NCBI RefSeq assembly: GCF_002237655.1
Contig: NZ_NOKT01000005.1
Location: forward strand, 224,241 to 288,240
Origin: Streptomyces sp. XY006
GTDB taxonomy: Bacteria > Actinomycetota > Actinomycetes > Streptomycetales > Streptomycetaceae
Length of the DNA stretch: 64,000 nucleotides
Reading direction: 5' to 3'
Below the pieces are notes generated by a model. That model was not told the DNA's origin, did not search any database, and was given only the letters and a program-made list of their open reading frames with translations. A program made the translations under genes and the position numbers. This document shows positions 52,002 to 60,955 of the stretch, in pieces (position 1 is the first letter of the stretch; the number at the start of each line of letters is the position of its first letter).

Positions 52002-53279
52002 GTGAATGGTGAGAACGCGGGGCGGACTGCGCCGGTGCCGGCCGAGGAGACACCGGCGCTGTTCACCGGACCCCGGTGGTTCATCCCCTCCGCCCTGCTC
52101 CACGAACTCGACCCCGCTGCAACGGGGAACGGGCGGCGGCCCCGGCGCACCGCCCGCGACTGGATCGTGGACTTCTCCTGCTTCCTGCTCGCCGTGATCG
52201 TGGGCCTCACGGCACTCGACGCGCTCCGCGGGAACCCGAACGTCCCGCCCGGGCTCGCCGTCCTCGACCAGGTGGTGGGGGCGCTGGCCTGTGCGGCGGT
52301 CTGGCTGCGGCGCCGCTGGCCGCTGGGGCTGGCCGTGGCGATGGTCCCCGTCACCTTCGTCTCGGACACCGCGGGCGGCGCCGGCATCATCGCGCTGTTC
52401 ACCCTGGCCGTGCACCGCCCGTTCCGGTACGCGGCCTGGGTCGGCGGCGTCAACACCGCGCTGATCCCGCTCTACTACTGGCTGCGCCCCGACCTGGACA
52501 TCCCCTACCTGGTCAGCGTGCCGTTCGCCATGCTGCTCACCGTGGCGATCATCGGCTGGGGCATGTTCGTGCGGGCCAAACGGCAGCTCATGGTCAGCCT
52601 CAGGGACCGCGCCCGGCGGGCCGAGACGGAGGCCCGGCTGCGGGCCGAACAGGCGCAGCGGCTCGCCCGCGAGGCCATCGCCCGTGAGATGCACGACGTG
52701 CTCGCCCACCGGCTGACGCTGCTCAGCGTGCACGCGGGCGCCCTGGAGTTCCGGCCGGACGCGCCCCCGGCGGAGACCGCGCGCGCGGCGGGCGTGATCC
52801 GGGAGAGCGCCCACGAGGCGCTGCAGGACCTGCGGGAGATCATCGGCGTCCTGCGGGCGGCCGAGCCGGACGACACCGGCCGGCCCCAGCCCACACTCGG
52901 CGCGCTGGACACGCTGGTCGCCGAGTCCCGGGAGGCGGGCATGAAGGTCTCCCTCGACCTCCGGGTCGACGACCCGGCCGCCGTCCCGTCCTCCGTCGGC
53001 CGCACCGCCTACCGGATCGCCCAGGAGGGCCTGACCAACGCCCGCAAGCACGCCCCCGGCACGGAGGTCACGGTCTCGGTCACCGGCGCGCCCGGCGACG
53101 GCCTCACCGTCTGCGTGCGCAACCCGGCCCCCGAAGGGGAGGTGCCCCCCGTCCCCGGCTCCGGACAGGGCCTGATCGGCCTGACGGAACGGGCGACCCT
53201 GGCGGGCGGCAGCCTGGAGCACGGCCCCACCCCGCAGGGCGGGTTCGCCGTACGGGCGTGGCTGCCGTGGGGGCCGTGA
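52002..53279 (+). CDS. Sensor histidine kinase (HisKA_3 family)
   Basis: A 425-residue NarL-type kinase. Four or five hydrophobic segments (about 50-185) form the membrane sensor. The DHp block AREMHDVLAHRLTLLSVHAG carries the phospho-accepting His, and the ATPase region has EGLTNARKHAPGTEV and GLIGLTERATLAGG. GTG 52002 has no ribosome site but a TAGATT -10 a few bases upstream, so a leaderless start is likely. The response-regulator gene follows 13 bp later. The signal is unknown; there is no extracellular sensor domain. Confidence 0.9.
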   Translation: MNGENAGRTAPVPAEETPALFTGPRWFIPSALLHELDPAATGNGRRPRRTARDWIVDFSCFLLAVIVGLTALDALRGNPNVPPGLAVLDQVVGALACAAVWLRRRWPLGLAVAMVPVTFVSDTAGGAGIIALFTLAVHRPFRYAAWVGGVNTALIPLYYWLRPDLDIPYLVSVPFAMLLTVAIIGWGMFVRAKRQLMVSLRDRARRAETEARLRAEQAQRLAREAIAREMHDVLAHRLTLLSVHAGALEFRPDAPPAETARAAGVIRESAHEALQDLREIIGVLRAAEPDDTGRPQPTLGALDTLVAESREAGMKVSLDLRVDDPAAVPSSVGRTAYRIAQEGLTNARKHAPGTEVTVSVTGAPGDGLTVCVRNPAPEGEVPPVPGSGQGLIGLTERATLAGGSLEHGPTPQGGFAVRAWLPWGP

Positions 53280-53292
53280 TTACGTAAGGGCC

Positions 53293-53970
53293 ATGACTGC
53301 GATCAGACTCCTCCTCGTCGACGACGATCCGCTGGTGCGGGCGGGGCTGTCCCTCATGCTGGGCGGGGCCGACGACATCGAGATCGTCGGCGAGGCCGCC
53401 GACGGTGACGAGGTGGAGTCCCTCGTCGACCGCACCCGCCCCGACGTCGTGCTCATGGACATCCGGATGCCGACGGTGGACGGCCTCACCGCCACCGAGC
53501 GGCTGCGCGCCCGCGAGGAGGGCCCGCAGGTCGTCGTCCTCACCACGTTCCACGCCGACGAACAGGTGCTGCGGGCCCTGCGCGCGGGCGCCGCCGGGTT
53601 CGTCCTGAAGGACACCCCGCCCGCCGAGATCCTCGCGGCGGTGCGCCGGGTCGCGGCCGGCGACCCGGTCCTGTCGCCCACCGTCACCCGCCAGCTGGTG
53701 CGGCACGCCGTCGGCACCGCCGCCGACACCCGCCGCACGCGCGCCCGCACGCGCATGGCCGGTCTCAACGACCGCGAGCGCGAGGTCGCCGTCGCGGTCG
53801 GCCGGGGACTGTCGAACGCCGAGATCGCCACCGGCCTGTACATGAGCGTCGCCACCGTCAAGACGCACGTCTCCCGCATCCTGGCCAGGCTCGGCCTCAA
53901 CAACCGCGTGCAGATCGCCCTGCTCGCCTACGACGCCGGACTGCTGGACGAGGAGCAGGAGGAGGCCTGA
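53293..53970 (+). CDS. NarL-type response regulator
   Basis: A 225-residue two-component regulator: receiver domain about 1-120 (LLLVDDDPLVRAG, phospho-accepting Asp in VVLMDIRMPTVDG, KDTPPAEILAAV) and LuxR HTH about 150-215 (LNDREREVAVAVGRGLSN and VATVKTHVSRILARLGLNN). Partner of the upstream kinase. The stop codon lies inside the first copy of a 23-bp repeated hairpin. Confidence 0.93.
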   Translation: MTAIRLLLVDDDPLVRAGLSLMLGGADDIEIVGEAADGDEVESLVDRTRPDVVLMDIRMPTVDGLTATERLRAREEGPQVVVLTTFHADEQVLRALRAGAAGFVLKDTPPAEILAAVRRVAAGDPVLSPTVTRQLVRHAVGTAADTRRTRARTRMAGLNDREREVAVAVGRGLSNAEIATGLYMSVATVKTHVSRILARLGLNNRVQIALLAYDAGLLDEEQEEA

Positions 53971-54021
53971 GCGGCGGGGTCCTCAGGAGAACGAGGATGC
54001 CTGAGCGGCGGGGTCCTCAGG
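53965..54021. repeat. Duplicated 23-bp hairpin containing stop codons of two convergent genes
   Basis: GCCTGAGCGGCGGGG followed by TCCTCAGG occurs at 53965-53987 and 53999-54021. Each copy is an inverted repeat (CCTGAG / CTCAGG). The first copy holds the response-regulator TGA (53968-53970); the second holds the TGA of the minus-strand dehydrogenase (54017-54019). It probably ends both transcripts. Confidence 0.85.
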
Positions 54022-55039
54022 CGAACGTGGCTGCGGGCCCGCCGGGGATTTCCGCGAGCCGTACGGGCCTGCGCTCCCGGCGCGACACCTCGCACGCCTC
54101 GGCGACCCGCAGCGCCTGCAGGGCCTCCCGCCCGTCACAGGGGTTGGCCCGCTCGCCCCGGACGACCTCCACGAACGCGTTCAGCTCGGCCTCGTAGGCC
54201 GGGCCGAAGCGCTCCAGGAAGCCCGCCCAGGGCTTGTCCGCGGCCGGCGGCCCCGTCGGCTCGGTGGACGCGATCGGCGTGCGGTCGTCCAGACCCACCA
54301 CGATCTGGTCGCGCTCCCCGGCCAGCTCCATGCGCACGTCGTAGCCCGCCCCGTTCATCCGGGCACCGGTGACCGTGGCGAGCGTGCCGTCGTCGAGGGT
54401 GAGCAGCGCCGCGCCGGTGTCGACGTCCCCGGCCTCGCGGAACATCGCGGGCCCGGCGTCCGAGCCGGTCGCGTACACGTCCGTCACCTCCCGGCCCGTC
54501 ACCCAGCGCAGCACGTCGAAGTCGTGGATCAGCGTGTCCCGGTACAGCCCGCCGGACACCGGCAGCCACGCGGCCGGCGGCGGCGCCTGGTCGCTGGTCA
54601 GCGCCCGCACGGTGTGCAGCCGCCCCAGCCGGCCCGCGCGCACGGCCTCGCGCGCACCGGCGTAGCCCGTGTCGAAGCGGCGCTGGAAGCCCATCTGCAG
54701 CACCGTCCCGGCCGTCTCGACCTCGGCGATCGCGCTCAGCGTCCCCGGCAGGTCCAGGGCGATGGGTTTCTCGCAGAACACCGGCAGGCCCGAGCGTGCT
54801 GCCCGACCGATCAGTTCGGCGTGGGCGGACGTGGCCGTCGTGATCACCACGGCGTCGACTCCCCAGCGGAAGATCTCCTCCACGCCGGGCGCCGCCGTCT
54901 CGCCCAGACGATGCGCCAGGTCCTGGGCCCGTGCGGGGTCCGCGTCCGTGAGGATCAAGGACCCCACGTCGCGGTGCCTGCTGAGGGTGTTCGCATGGAT
55001 CGTGCCGATGCGGCCCGTCCCGATGACGCCGATGCGCAT
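54017..55039 (-). CDS. Gfo/Idh/MocA-family dehydrogenase (inositol 2-dehydrogenase-like)
   Basis: A 340-residue NAD(P)-dependent sugar/inositol dehydrogenase. The Rossmann motif is GVIGTGRIGTIHANTL, the catalytic lysine lies in FCEKPIALDLP, and the substrate-domain His is in SGGLYRDTLIHDFDVLRW. The pattern is close to IolG-type myo-inositol 2-dehydrogenases, but other polyols fit. It is divergent from a GntR regulator across 101 bp, which holds a TGTCCGGACA palindrome. Confidence 0.9.
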   Translation of the reverse strand: MRIGVIGTGRIGTIHANTLSRHRDVGSLILTDADPARAQDLAHRLGETAAPGVEEIFRWGVDAVVITTATSAHAELIGRAARSGLPVFCEKPIALDLPGTLSAIAEVETAGTVLQMGFQRRFDTGYAGAREAVRAGRLGRLHTVRALTSDQAPPPAAWLPVSGGLYRDTLIHDFDVLRWVTGREVTDVYATGSDAGPAMFREAGDVDTGAALLTLDDGTLATVTGARMNGAGYDVRMELAGERDQIVVGLDDRTPIASTEPTGPPAADKPWAGFLERFGPAYEAELNAFVEVVRGERANPCDGREALQALRVAEACEVSRRERRPVRLAEIPGGPAATFA

Positions 55040-55080
55040 GGAAACAAAGTGCGTGCCCGGCCCGCCGCTGTCAATCTGTA

Positions 55081-55090
55081 TGTCCGGACA
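55081..55090. promoter_or_regulatory. Palindrome between the dehydrogenase and GntR genes
   Basis: TGTCCGGACA within GTATGTCCGGACAATC. Short, but centred in the divergent gap as expected for a GntR/HutC operator. Binding by the adjacent regulator is inferred. Confidence 0.5.
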
Positions 55091-55140
55091 ATCTGACTAC
55101 ACAACTTCCCGTCAACAACGCGCGGGGCTACGCTCAGCGC

Positions 55141-55905
55141 GTGCCGAAACCAGAAGTGGACCCGACCGTGCAGCTCGAGCTCAGCGTGGACCGCAGTTCC
55201 CCCGTGCCGTTGTACTTCCAGCTGTCCCAGCAGCTGGAGGCCGCGATCGAGCACGGCACGCTGACGCCCGGCAGCCTCCTGGGCAACGAGATCGAGCTCG
55301 CCGCCCGGCTCGGGCTGTCCCGGCCGACCGTCCGCCAGGCCATCCAGTCGCTCGTCGACAAGGGCCTGCTCGTCCGCCGCCGCGGCGTCGGCACCCAGGT
55401 CGTGCACAGCCAGGTCAAGCGCCCGCTGGAGCTCAGCAGCCTCTACGACGACCTGGAGGCGGCGGGCCAGCGCCCCGCCACCAAGGTGCTCGTCAACACG
55501 GTCGTGCCCGCGTCCGCCGAGGTCGCCGCCGCCCTCGGGGTCGCCGAGGACAGCGACGTCCACCGCGTGGAACGGCTCCGCCTCGCCCACGGCGAGCCCA
55601 TGGCCCACCTGTGCAACTACCTGCCGCCCGGCCTGATCGACCTCGACACCGACCAGCTGGAGACGACCGGCCTCTACCGTCTGATGCGGTCGGCGGGCAT
55701 CACCCTGCACAGCGCCCGCCAGTCCATCGGCGCCCGGGCGGCGACGACGGAGGAGGCGGAGCGACTGGCGGAGGAGACGGGGGCCCCGCTGCTGACCATG
55801 CAGCGGGTGACGTTCGACGACACCGGCCGGGCAGTGGAATACGGCACACACACCTACCGCCCGACGCGCTATTCGTTCGAGTTCCAGTTGCTCGTCCGGA
55901 CGTGA
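55141..55905 (+). CDS. GntR-family regulator (HutC subfamily, UTRA effector domain)
   Basis: A 254-residue regulator. The winged HTH (about 20-85) has VPLYFQLSQQLEAAIEHGTL and GLSRPTVRQAIQSLVDKGLL; the UTRA domain (about 95-250) has VERLRLAHGEPMAHLCNYLP and a C-terminal YRPTRYSFEFQLL. GTG 55141. HutC-type regulators usually respond to a sugar or amino-acid derivative and control the divergent gene. Here that would be the Gfo/Idh/MocA dehydrogenase, and perhaps the downstream ROK kinase. Confidence 0.9.
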   Translation: MPKPEVDPTVQLELSVDRSSPVPLYFQLSQQLEAAIEHGTLTPGSLLGNEIELAARLGLSRPTVRQAIQSLVDKGLLVRRRGVGTQVVHSQVKRPLELSSLYDDLEAAGQRPATKVLVNTVVPASAEVAAALGVAEDSDVHRVERLRLAHGEPMAHLCNYLPPGLIDLDTDQLETTGLYRLMRSAGITLHSARQSIGARAATTEEAERLAEETGAPLLTMQRVTFDDTGRAVEYGTHTYRPTRYSFEFQLLVRT

Positions 55906-55918
55906 CGGTCATGCTGTT

Positions 55919-55950
55919 GAGGGGCGCGGGGAACCGCGCGACGAGCCCCC
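55919..55950. repeat. Streptomyces intergenic hairpin repeat
   Basis: GAGGGGCGCGGGGAACCGCG then CGACGAGCCCCC. It resembles a short hairpin found at many intergenic sites in Streptomyces as I recall it: GGGGC pairs with GCCCC, and CGCGG with CCGCG. It follows the GntR stop and probably ends transcription. Confidence 0.65.
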
Positions 55951-56028
55951 GGCGGCCGGCACGCGGCGATGATCCGCACCACCCCTGTGCTCCGCACCGT
56001 CGCCTCCCGTGAGGCAGAATCGGGCGCG

Positions 56029-57177
56029 ATGAGCACCTACCGCGACTTCACCGCCCCCATCGGTTCCCGCCGTGCCACCGTGCTCCGCACCGTCGGCACC
56101 CGGGAGCGCCGCTCGCACCTCACGGCACCCCGCGTGCCCACGGTCGGCATCGACATCGGCGGTACGAAGGTGATGGCGGGCGTCGTCGACGCCGACGGCA
56201 ACATCCTGGAGAAGCTCCGCACGGAGACCCCGGACAAGTCCAAGAGCCCCAAGGTCGTCGAGGACACGATCGCCGAGCTGGTCCTGGACCTCTCCGACCG
56301 GCACGACGTGCACGCCGTCGGCATCGGCGCGGCCGGCTGGGTCGACGCCGACCGCAACCGCGTGCTGTTCGCCCCCCACCTGTCCTGGCGCAACGAGCCC
56401 CTCAGGGACCGCCTCGCCAGCCGCCTGTCCGTGCCGGTGCTCGTCGACAACGACGCCAACACCGCAGCCTGGGCCGAGTGGCGCTTCGGCGCCGGCCGCG
56501 GCGAGGACCACCTGGTCATGATCACCCTCGGCACCGGCATCGGCGGCGCGATCCTGGAGGACGGCCAGGTCAAGCGCGGCAAGTACGGCGTCGCAGGCGA
56601 GTTCGGCCATATGCAGGTCGTGCCCGGCGGCCACCGCTGCCCGTGCGGCAACCGCGGCTGCTGGGAGCAGTACAGCTCCGGCAACGCCCTGGTCCGCGAG
56701 GCCCGCGAACTGGCCGCCGCCGACTCCCCGGTCGCGTACGGGATCATCGAGCACGTCAAGGGCAGCATCGGCGACATCACCGGCCCGATGATCACCGAGC
56801 TGGCCCGGGACGGCGACGCCATGTGCATCGAGCTGCTCCAGGACATCGGCCAGTGGCTCGGCGTGGGCATCGCCAACCTCGCCGCCGCCCTCGACCCGTC
56901 CTGCTTCGTCATCGGCGGCGGCGTCTCGGCCGCCGACGACCTGCTGATCGGCCCGGCCCGCGACGCCTTCAAGCGGCACCTCACCGGCCGCGGCTACCGG
57001 CCCGAGGCCCGTATCGTCCGCGCCCAGCTCGGCCCCGAGGCCGGCATGGTCGGCGCCGCCGACCTCGCGCGCCTGGTCGCCCGCCGCTTCCGCCGCGCCA
57101 AGCGCCGCCGCGTGGAGCGCTACGAGCGCTACGAGCGGTACACGCAGTCGCTGCGCAGCAGCCAGGAGACCCTGTGA
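56029..57177 (+). CDS. ROK-family sugar kinase (glucokinase-like)
   Basis: A 382-residue ROK kinase without the HTH of ROK repressors, so an enzyme. ATP-binding GIDIGGTKVMAGVVDADG, the catalytic VDNDANTAAWAEWRFG, and the zinc motif GHRCPCGNRGCWEQY (CxCGxxGCxE) are intact. FGHMQVVPGG is the ROK EGG-like block. The C-terminal RRVERYERYERYTQSL is a basic tail with an internal repeat. ATG 56029 is preferred to 55969 because the family begins after it. The next gene overlaps by four bases (GTGA). It phosphorylates a hexose, probably glucose, but that is not certain. Confidence 0.9.
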   Translation: MSTYRDFTAPIGSRRATVLRTVGTRERRSHLTAPRVPTVGIDIGGTKVMAGVVDADGNILEKLRTETPDKSKSPKVVEDTIAELVLDLSDRHDVHAVGIGAAGWVDADRNRVLFAPHLSWRNEPLRDRLASRLSVPVLVDNDANTAAWAEWRFGAGRGEDHLVMITLGTGIGGAILEDGQVKRGKYGVAGEFGHMQVVPGGHRCPCGNRGCWEQYSSGNALVREARELAAADSPVAYGIIEHVKGSIGDITGPMITELARDGDAMCIELLQDIGQWLGVGIANLAAALDPSCFVIGGGVSAADDLLIGPARDAFKRHLTGRGYRPEARIVRAQLGPEAGMVGAADLARLVARRFRRAKRRRVERYERYERYTQSLRSSQETL

Positions 57178-57755
57178 CCGCCTCGCTGCCCCACCAGGGT
57201 CCCTGGCCCGGCGAACCGGACCGCCCCGCCGAGGACCGCCGGCACATGATCCGCCGCAGGGCGCTCACCCTGCTGATCATCGTGCTGCTCATCGGCATCC
57301 CGGCCGGCTATCTGGTGATCTCCGCCAACCAGAGCCGGGACAGCGGCAAGGACAAGGAGGCCAAGTACTCGGCCACCGGCCTCACCGAGGGCTGGCCCTC
57401 CAAGCTCCAGCGCCGCATCTACCAGGTGCCGATCCCGCACCCGGCCTGGCACGTGGCGTACTACGAGACCAACAACTGGAAGACCAGCCGCCTGTACGCC
57501 CAGTTCGAGACCAACACGGCCGGCCTGGACGCCTATCTGACCGGCCTGGGCATGACCCGCGCGGACCTGAAGAAGGGCGACATCACCATCGGCGCCCGCG
57601 ACCGCAGGATCACCGGCTGGAAGTTCCCCCAGGGCGACGGCTGGTACGGCTTCGTCCACCGGCAGAAGAACCCGGCCCCGACACACGACGTGGTCGTCGA
57701 CCTGTCCAACCCGGCGTACCCCTGGGTGTACGTCGTGTCCCGCACCGTGCCCTGA
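57174..57755 (+). CDS. Membrane-anchored protein coupled to ROK kinase, unknown function
   Basis: A 193-residue protein with one N-terminal transmembrane helix (ALTLLIIVLLIGIPAGYLVI, about 31-50) and an extracytoplasmic domain (about 75-193) containing HPAWHVAYYETNNWKTSRLY, TGLGMTRADLKKGDITI and YGFVHRQKNP. I do not recognise the domain, but it looks like a conserved actinobacterial protein linked to ROK kinase genes. GTG 57174 overlaps the kinase stop. Function is unknown; a link to sugar sensing is only contextual. Confidence 0.7.
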   Translation: MTASLPHQGPWPGEPDRPAEDRRHMIRRRALTLLIIVLLIGIPAGYLVISANQSRDSGKDKEAKYSATGLTEGWPSKLQRRIYQVPIPHPAWHVAYYETNNWKTSRLYAQFETNTAGLDAYLTGLGMTRADLKKGDITIGARDRRITGWKFPQGDGWYGFVHRQKNPAPTHDVVVDLSNPAYPWVYVVSRTVP

Positions 57756-57840
57756 CCCTGCTCCCGGGGCCGATTGTCGGACCCCGCCCGTAGAGTCGGA
57801 GACGACTGATCCGGCGGACGGGCGGGAGGTGGCAGGACGT

Positions 57841-60800
57841 ATGAGCGACACGGCGACGGTGACCGGGCGGGCGGGCGACGCGACGGCGGTGACCGGGCGG
57901 GCGGGCGACGCGACGGCGGTGACCGGGCGGGCGGGCGACGCGACGGCGGTGACCGGGCGGGCGGGCGACGCGACGGTCCCGCTCCGGCTCGCGGCCGTCT
58001 TCCTGCCCGCGCCGCTCCCACGCGAGGGCCGCATCGCGTTCTGGGACCCCGAAGGCGGACCGCTGCCCGTCGGCGCCACGGAGCCGGGCGGGGCCGGGGA
58101 GCCGGCCGGTGCGCGTGGACCGGCCGGTGCGCGTGGACCGGCCGGCGACCGGGAGCCCGCCGGTGACGCCGGGCCGGCCGACGCCCGGGAAGCGGCCGAC
58201 GCCCGGGAAGTGAGCGGTGATGCCGAAGCGAGCGGTGTCACGGAGCTGACCGTCGTGCGGCGGCGCGGGGCGGCCGTTCGCCGGCATACCGCCCCGGCGC
58301 TGTCCCTGCCGCTGGAGACGGCCCTGCCGCTGCTGGTGCGTGCCCGGCACGACCCGGCGGCCCACCCCGCCACCGCCTGCTGGGGCGCGGCCGCCCTGCA
58401 CGCCCTGCGGCTGACCGCGCGCGGCCGGCTGCTGCCCGGCCTCACCGCCACGGGACACGACGCCTGGCGCGCCGGCCCCCTCGACCCCGACGACATCGCG
58501 CACCTGCGCGCGGTGGCCGCCGCCCTGCCGTACGAGGGGCACGCGGTCCCGCTGCCCGGCCCGGGCCCGATCCGCCTGCCCGAGCCGGAAGCGCTCGTGC
58601 GCGCCTTCCTGGACGCGGTCGCCGACACGCTGCCGCGCACCCCGGCCGCGCCCCACGCCACCGGCCGTCCCTTCGCCGCCCGCCAGGCCACCCGGCTGCC
58701 CGGCGCCCACGACTGGGCCGCCGAGGTCGCCGCCGGCATGGACGCGGGCGTGCGGATCTCGCTCCGCCTGGACCTCTCGGCCTACGACCTGTTCGACGAC
58801 ACCCCCGACGGCGGCGCGCGCAGCGCCGGCGCGGCCGTCGTACAGGTGCACAGCCTCGCCGACCCCACCCTCGTGGCCGACGCGGCGGCCCTGTGGGCGG
58901 GCGAGGCCGACGACGCCTTCGGCCCCCGCGCGCGCGTCGACGCGGCCCTCGCCGTCCGCCGCGCCGCCCGCGTCTGGCCGCCGCTCGACCGGCTCTCCGA
59001 GCAGGACGTGCCCGATGTGCTGGCCCTGACGGAGGAGGAGCTGACCGACCTGCTCGGGATCGCCGCCACCCGGCTCGCCGCGGCAGGCGTCGCCGTGCAC
59101 TGGCCGCGGGACCTCGCCCAGGACCTGTCCGCCACGGCGGTGGTCCGTCCCGCGCCCGGCTCGGCGACCGACGGCACCGGCTTCTTCGAGAGCGAGGACC
59201 TCCTCGGCTTCCGCTGGCAGCTCGCGCTCGGCGGCGACCCGCTCACGGACGCCGAGATGGACGCCCTCGCCGAGGCGCACCGGCCGGTCGTCCGGCTGCG
59301 GGACCGCTGGGTGCTGGTCGATCCGGCCCTCGTCCGCAAGGCCCGCAAGCGGGACCTCGGACTGCTCGACCCGGTGGACGCCCTGTCCGTCGCGCTCACC
59401 GGCACGGCCGAGGTGGACGGCGAGACCGTCGAGGCCGTGCCGGTCGGCGCCCTGGCCGCCCTGCGCGACCGCCTGACCGCCGGGATCCGCCCGGCCGACC
59501 CGCCGCCCGGCCTGCACGCCACCCTGCGCGACTACCAGCTCCGCGGCCTGGCCTGGCTGGACCTGATGACCTCCCTCGGTCTCGGCGGCTGCCTCGCCGA
59601 CGACATGGGCCTCGGCAAGACCGTCACGCTCATCGCGCTGCACCTCAAGCGGGCCCGCCGCGAACCGACCCTGGTGGTCTGCCCGGCCTCGCTCCTCGGC
59701 AACTGGCAGCGTGAGATCAACCGCTTCGCCCCCGGCGTCCCCGTCCGCCGCTTCCACGGCCCGGACCGCAGCCTGACCGGCCTGGACGGCGGTTTCGTCC
59801 TCACCACCTACGGCACGATGCGCTCGGCCGCGTCCGCCCTGGCCGAGCAGGCCTGGGGCATGGTCGTCGCCGACGAGGCGCAGCACGTCAAGAACCCCTA
59901 CTCGGCCACGGCCAAGGCGCTGCGCACGCTCCCCGCCCCCGCGCGGGTCGCCCTCACGGGCACGCCGGTCGAGAACAACCTCTCGGAGCTGTGGGCCCTG
60001 CTCGACTGGACGACCCCGGGCCTCCTCGGCCCGCTGAAGTCCTTCCGCGCCCGGCACGCCCGGGCCGTGGAGTCCGGCGAGGACGAGCAGGCGGTGGAGC
60101 GCCTGGCCCGTCTGGTCCGTCCCTTCCTGCTGCGCCGCAGGAAGTCCGACCCGGGCATCGTCCCCGAACTGCCGCCCAAGACCGAGACCGACCACCCCGT
60201 CCCGCTCACGCGCGAACAGGCCGCGCTGTACGAGGCGGTGGTGCGCGAGTCGATGCTCGCCATCGAGACGGCCGAGGGCATGGCGCGCCGGGGCCTGGTG
60301 CTGAAGCTGCTGACGTCGCTGAAGCAGATCTGCGACCACCCGGCGCTGTACCTGAAGGAGCAGCACGCGGGGCCGAGCGACCGGCTCGCCGCCCGCTCCG
60401 GCAAGCTCGCCCTGCTGGACGAGCTGCTGGACACGCTGCTGGCGGAGGACGGCTCCGCCCTGGTCTTCACGCAGTACGTCGGCATGGCCCGCCTGATCAC
60501 CTCCCACCTGGCCGGCCGTGCCGTCCCGGTCGACCTCCTGCACGGCGGCACCCCGGTCCCGGAGCGGGAGCGTATGGTCGACCGTTTCCAGGCGGGTTCG
60601 ACCCCGGTGCTGGTGCTGTCCCTCAAGGCGGCGGGCACCGGCCTGAACCTCACCCGCGCGGGCCACGTCGTGCACTTCGACCGCTGGTGGAACCCGGCCG
60701 TCGAGGAGCAGGCCACCGACCGTGCCTACCGCATCGGCCAGACCCAGCCGGTCCAGGTCCACCGCCTCATCACCGAGGGCACGGTCGAGGACCGCATCGC

Positions 60801-60921
60801 CGAGATGCTCCAGGCCAAGCGTGCCCTCGCCGACGCGATCCTCGGCTCCGGCGAGTCGGCCCTCACCGAACTGACCGACCGTGAGCTGTCGGACCTGGTG
60901 TCCCTGCGGAGGCCGGCATGA
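57841..60921 (+). CDS. SNF2-family DEAD/DEAH-box ATPase
   Basis: A 1026-residue Swi2/Snf2 ATPase. Residues about 480-1000 are the helicase core: Walker A in DDMGLGKTVTLIAL (about 586), DEAQH (about 678-682), TGTPVENNLSELW, and ATDRAYRIGQTQPVQVHRL as motif VI. The N-terminal 450 residues are family-specific. ATG 57841 follows GGCAGGA. The start has a four-fold decapeptide repeat, TGRAGDATAV, from a perfect 30-bp DNA repeat, then an Ala/Gly-rich stretch with GARGPAGARGPA. Length comparable to other actinobacterial members. It is followed 34 bp later by a SWIM-domain gene, the usual partner; the complex may remodel nucleoprotein or act in repair. Confidence 0.9.
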   Translation: MSDTATVTGRAGDATAVTGRAGDATAVTGRAGDATAVTGRAGDATVPLRLAAVFLPAPLPREGRIAFWDPEGGPLPVGATEPGGAGEPAGARGPAGARGPAGDREPAGDAGPADAREAADAREVSGDAEASGVTELTVVRRRGAAVRRHTAPALSLPLETALPLLVRARHDPAAHPATACWGAAALHALRLTARGRLLPGLTATGHDAWRAGPLDPDDIAHLRAVAAALPYEGHAVPLPGPGPIRLPEPEALVRAFLDAVADTLPRTPAAPHATGRPFAARQATRLPGAHDWAAEVAAGMDAGVRISLRLDLSAYDLFDDTPDGGARSAGAAVVQVHSLADPTLVADAAALWAGEADDAFGPRARVDAALAVRRAARVWPPLDRLSEQDVPDVLALTEEELTDLLGIAATRLAAAGVAVHWPRDLAQDLSATAVVRPAPGSATDGTGFFESEDLLGFRWQLALGGDPLTDAEMDALAEAHRPVVRLRDRWVLVDPALVRKARKRDLGLLDPVDALSVALTGTAEVDGETVEAVPVGALAALRDRLTAGIRPADPPPGLHATLRDYQLRGLAWLDLMTSLGLGGCLADDMGLGKTVTLIALHLKRARREPTLVVCPASLLGNWQREINRFAPGVPVRRFHGPDRSLTGLDGGFVLTTYGTMRSAASALAEQAWGMVVADEAQHVKNPYSATAKALRTLPAPARVALTGTPVENNLSELWALLDWTTPGLLGPLKSFRARHARAVESGEDEQAVERLARLVRPFLLRRRKSDPGIVPELPPKTETDHPVPLTREQAALYEAVVRESMLAIETAEGMARRGLVLKLLTSLKQICDHPALYLKEQHAGPSDRLAARSGKLALLDELLDTLLAEDGSALVFTQYVGMARLITSHLAGRAVPVDLLHGGTPVPERERMVDRFQAGSTPVLVLSLKAAGTGLNLTRAGHVVHFDRWWNPAVEEQATDRAYRIGQTQPVQVHRLITEGTVEDRIAEMLQAKRALADAILGSGESALTELTDRELSDLVSLRRPA
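57859..57978 (+). repeat. Four in-frame copies of a 30-bp unit in the helicase gene
   Basis: Copies at 57859-57888, 57889-57918, 57919-57948 and 57949-57978 each begin GTGACCGGGCGGGCGGGCGA. The first three are identical; the last differs at its final two bases. They encode VTGRAGDATA repeats. Confidence 0.9.
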
Positions 60922-60955
60922 CGCCCCGCCACCGCCCGTTCCCGGGGAGCACGCC

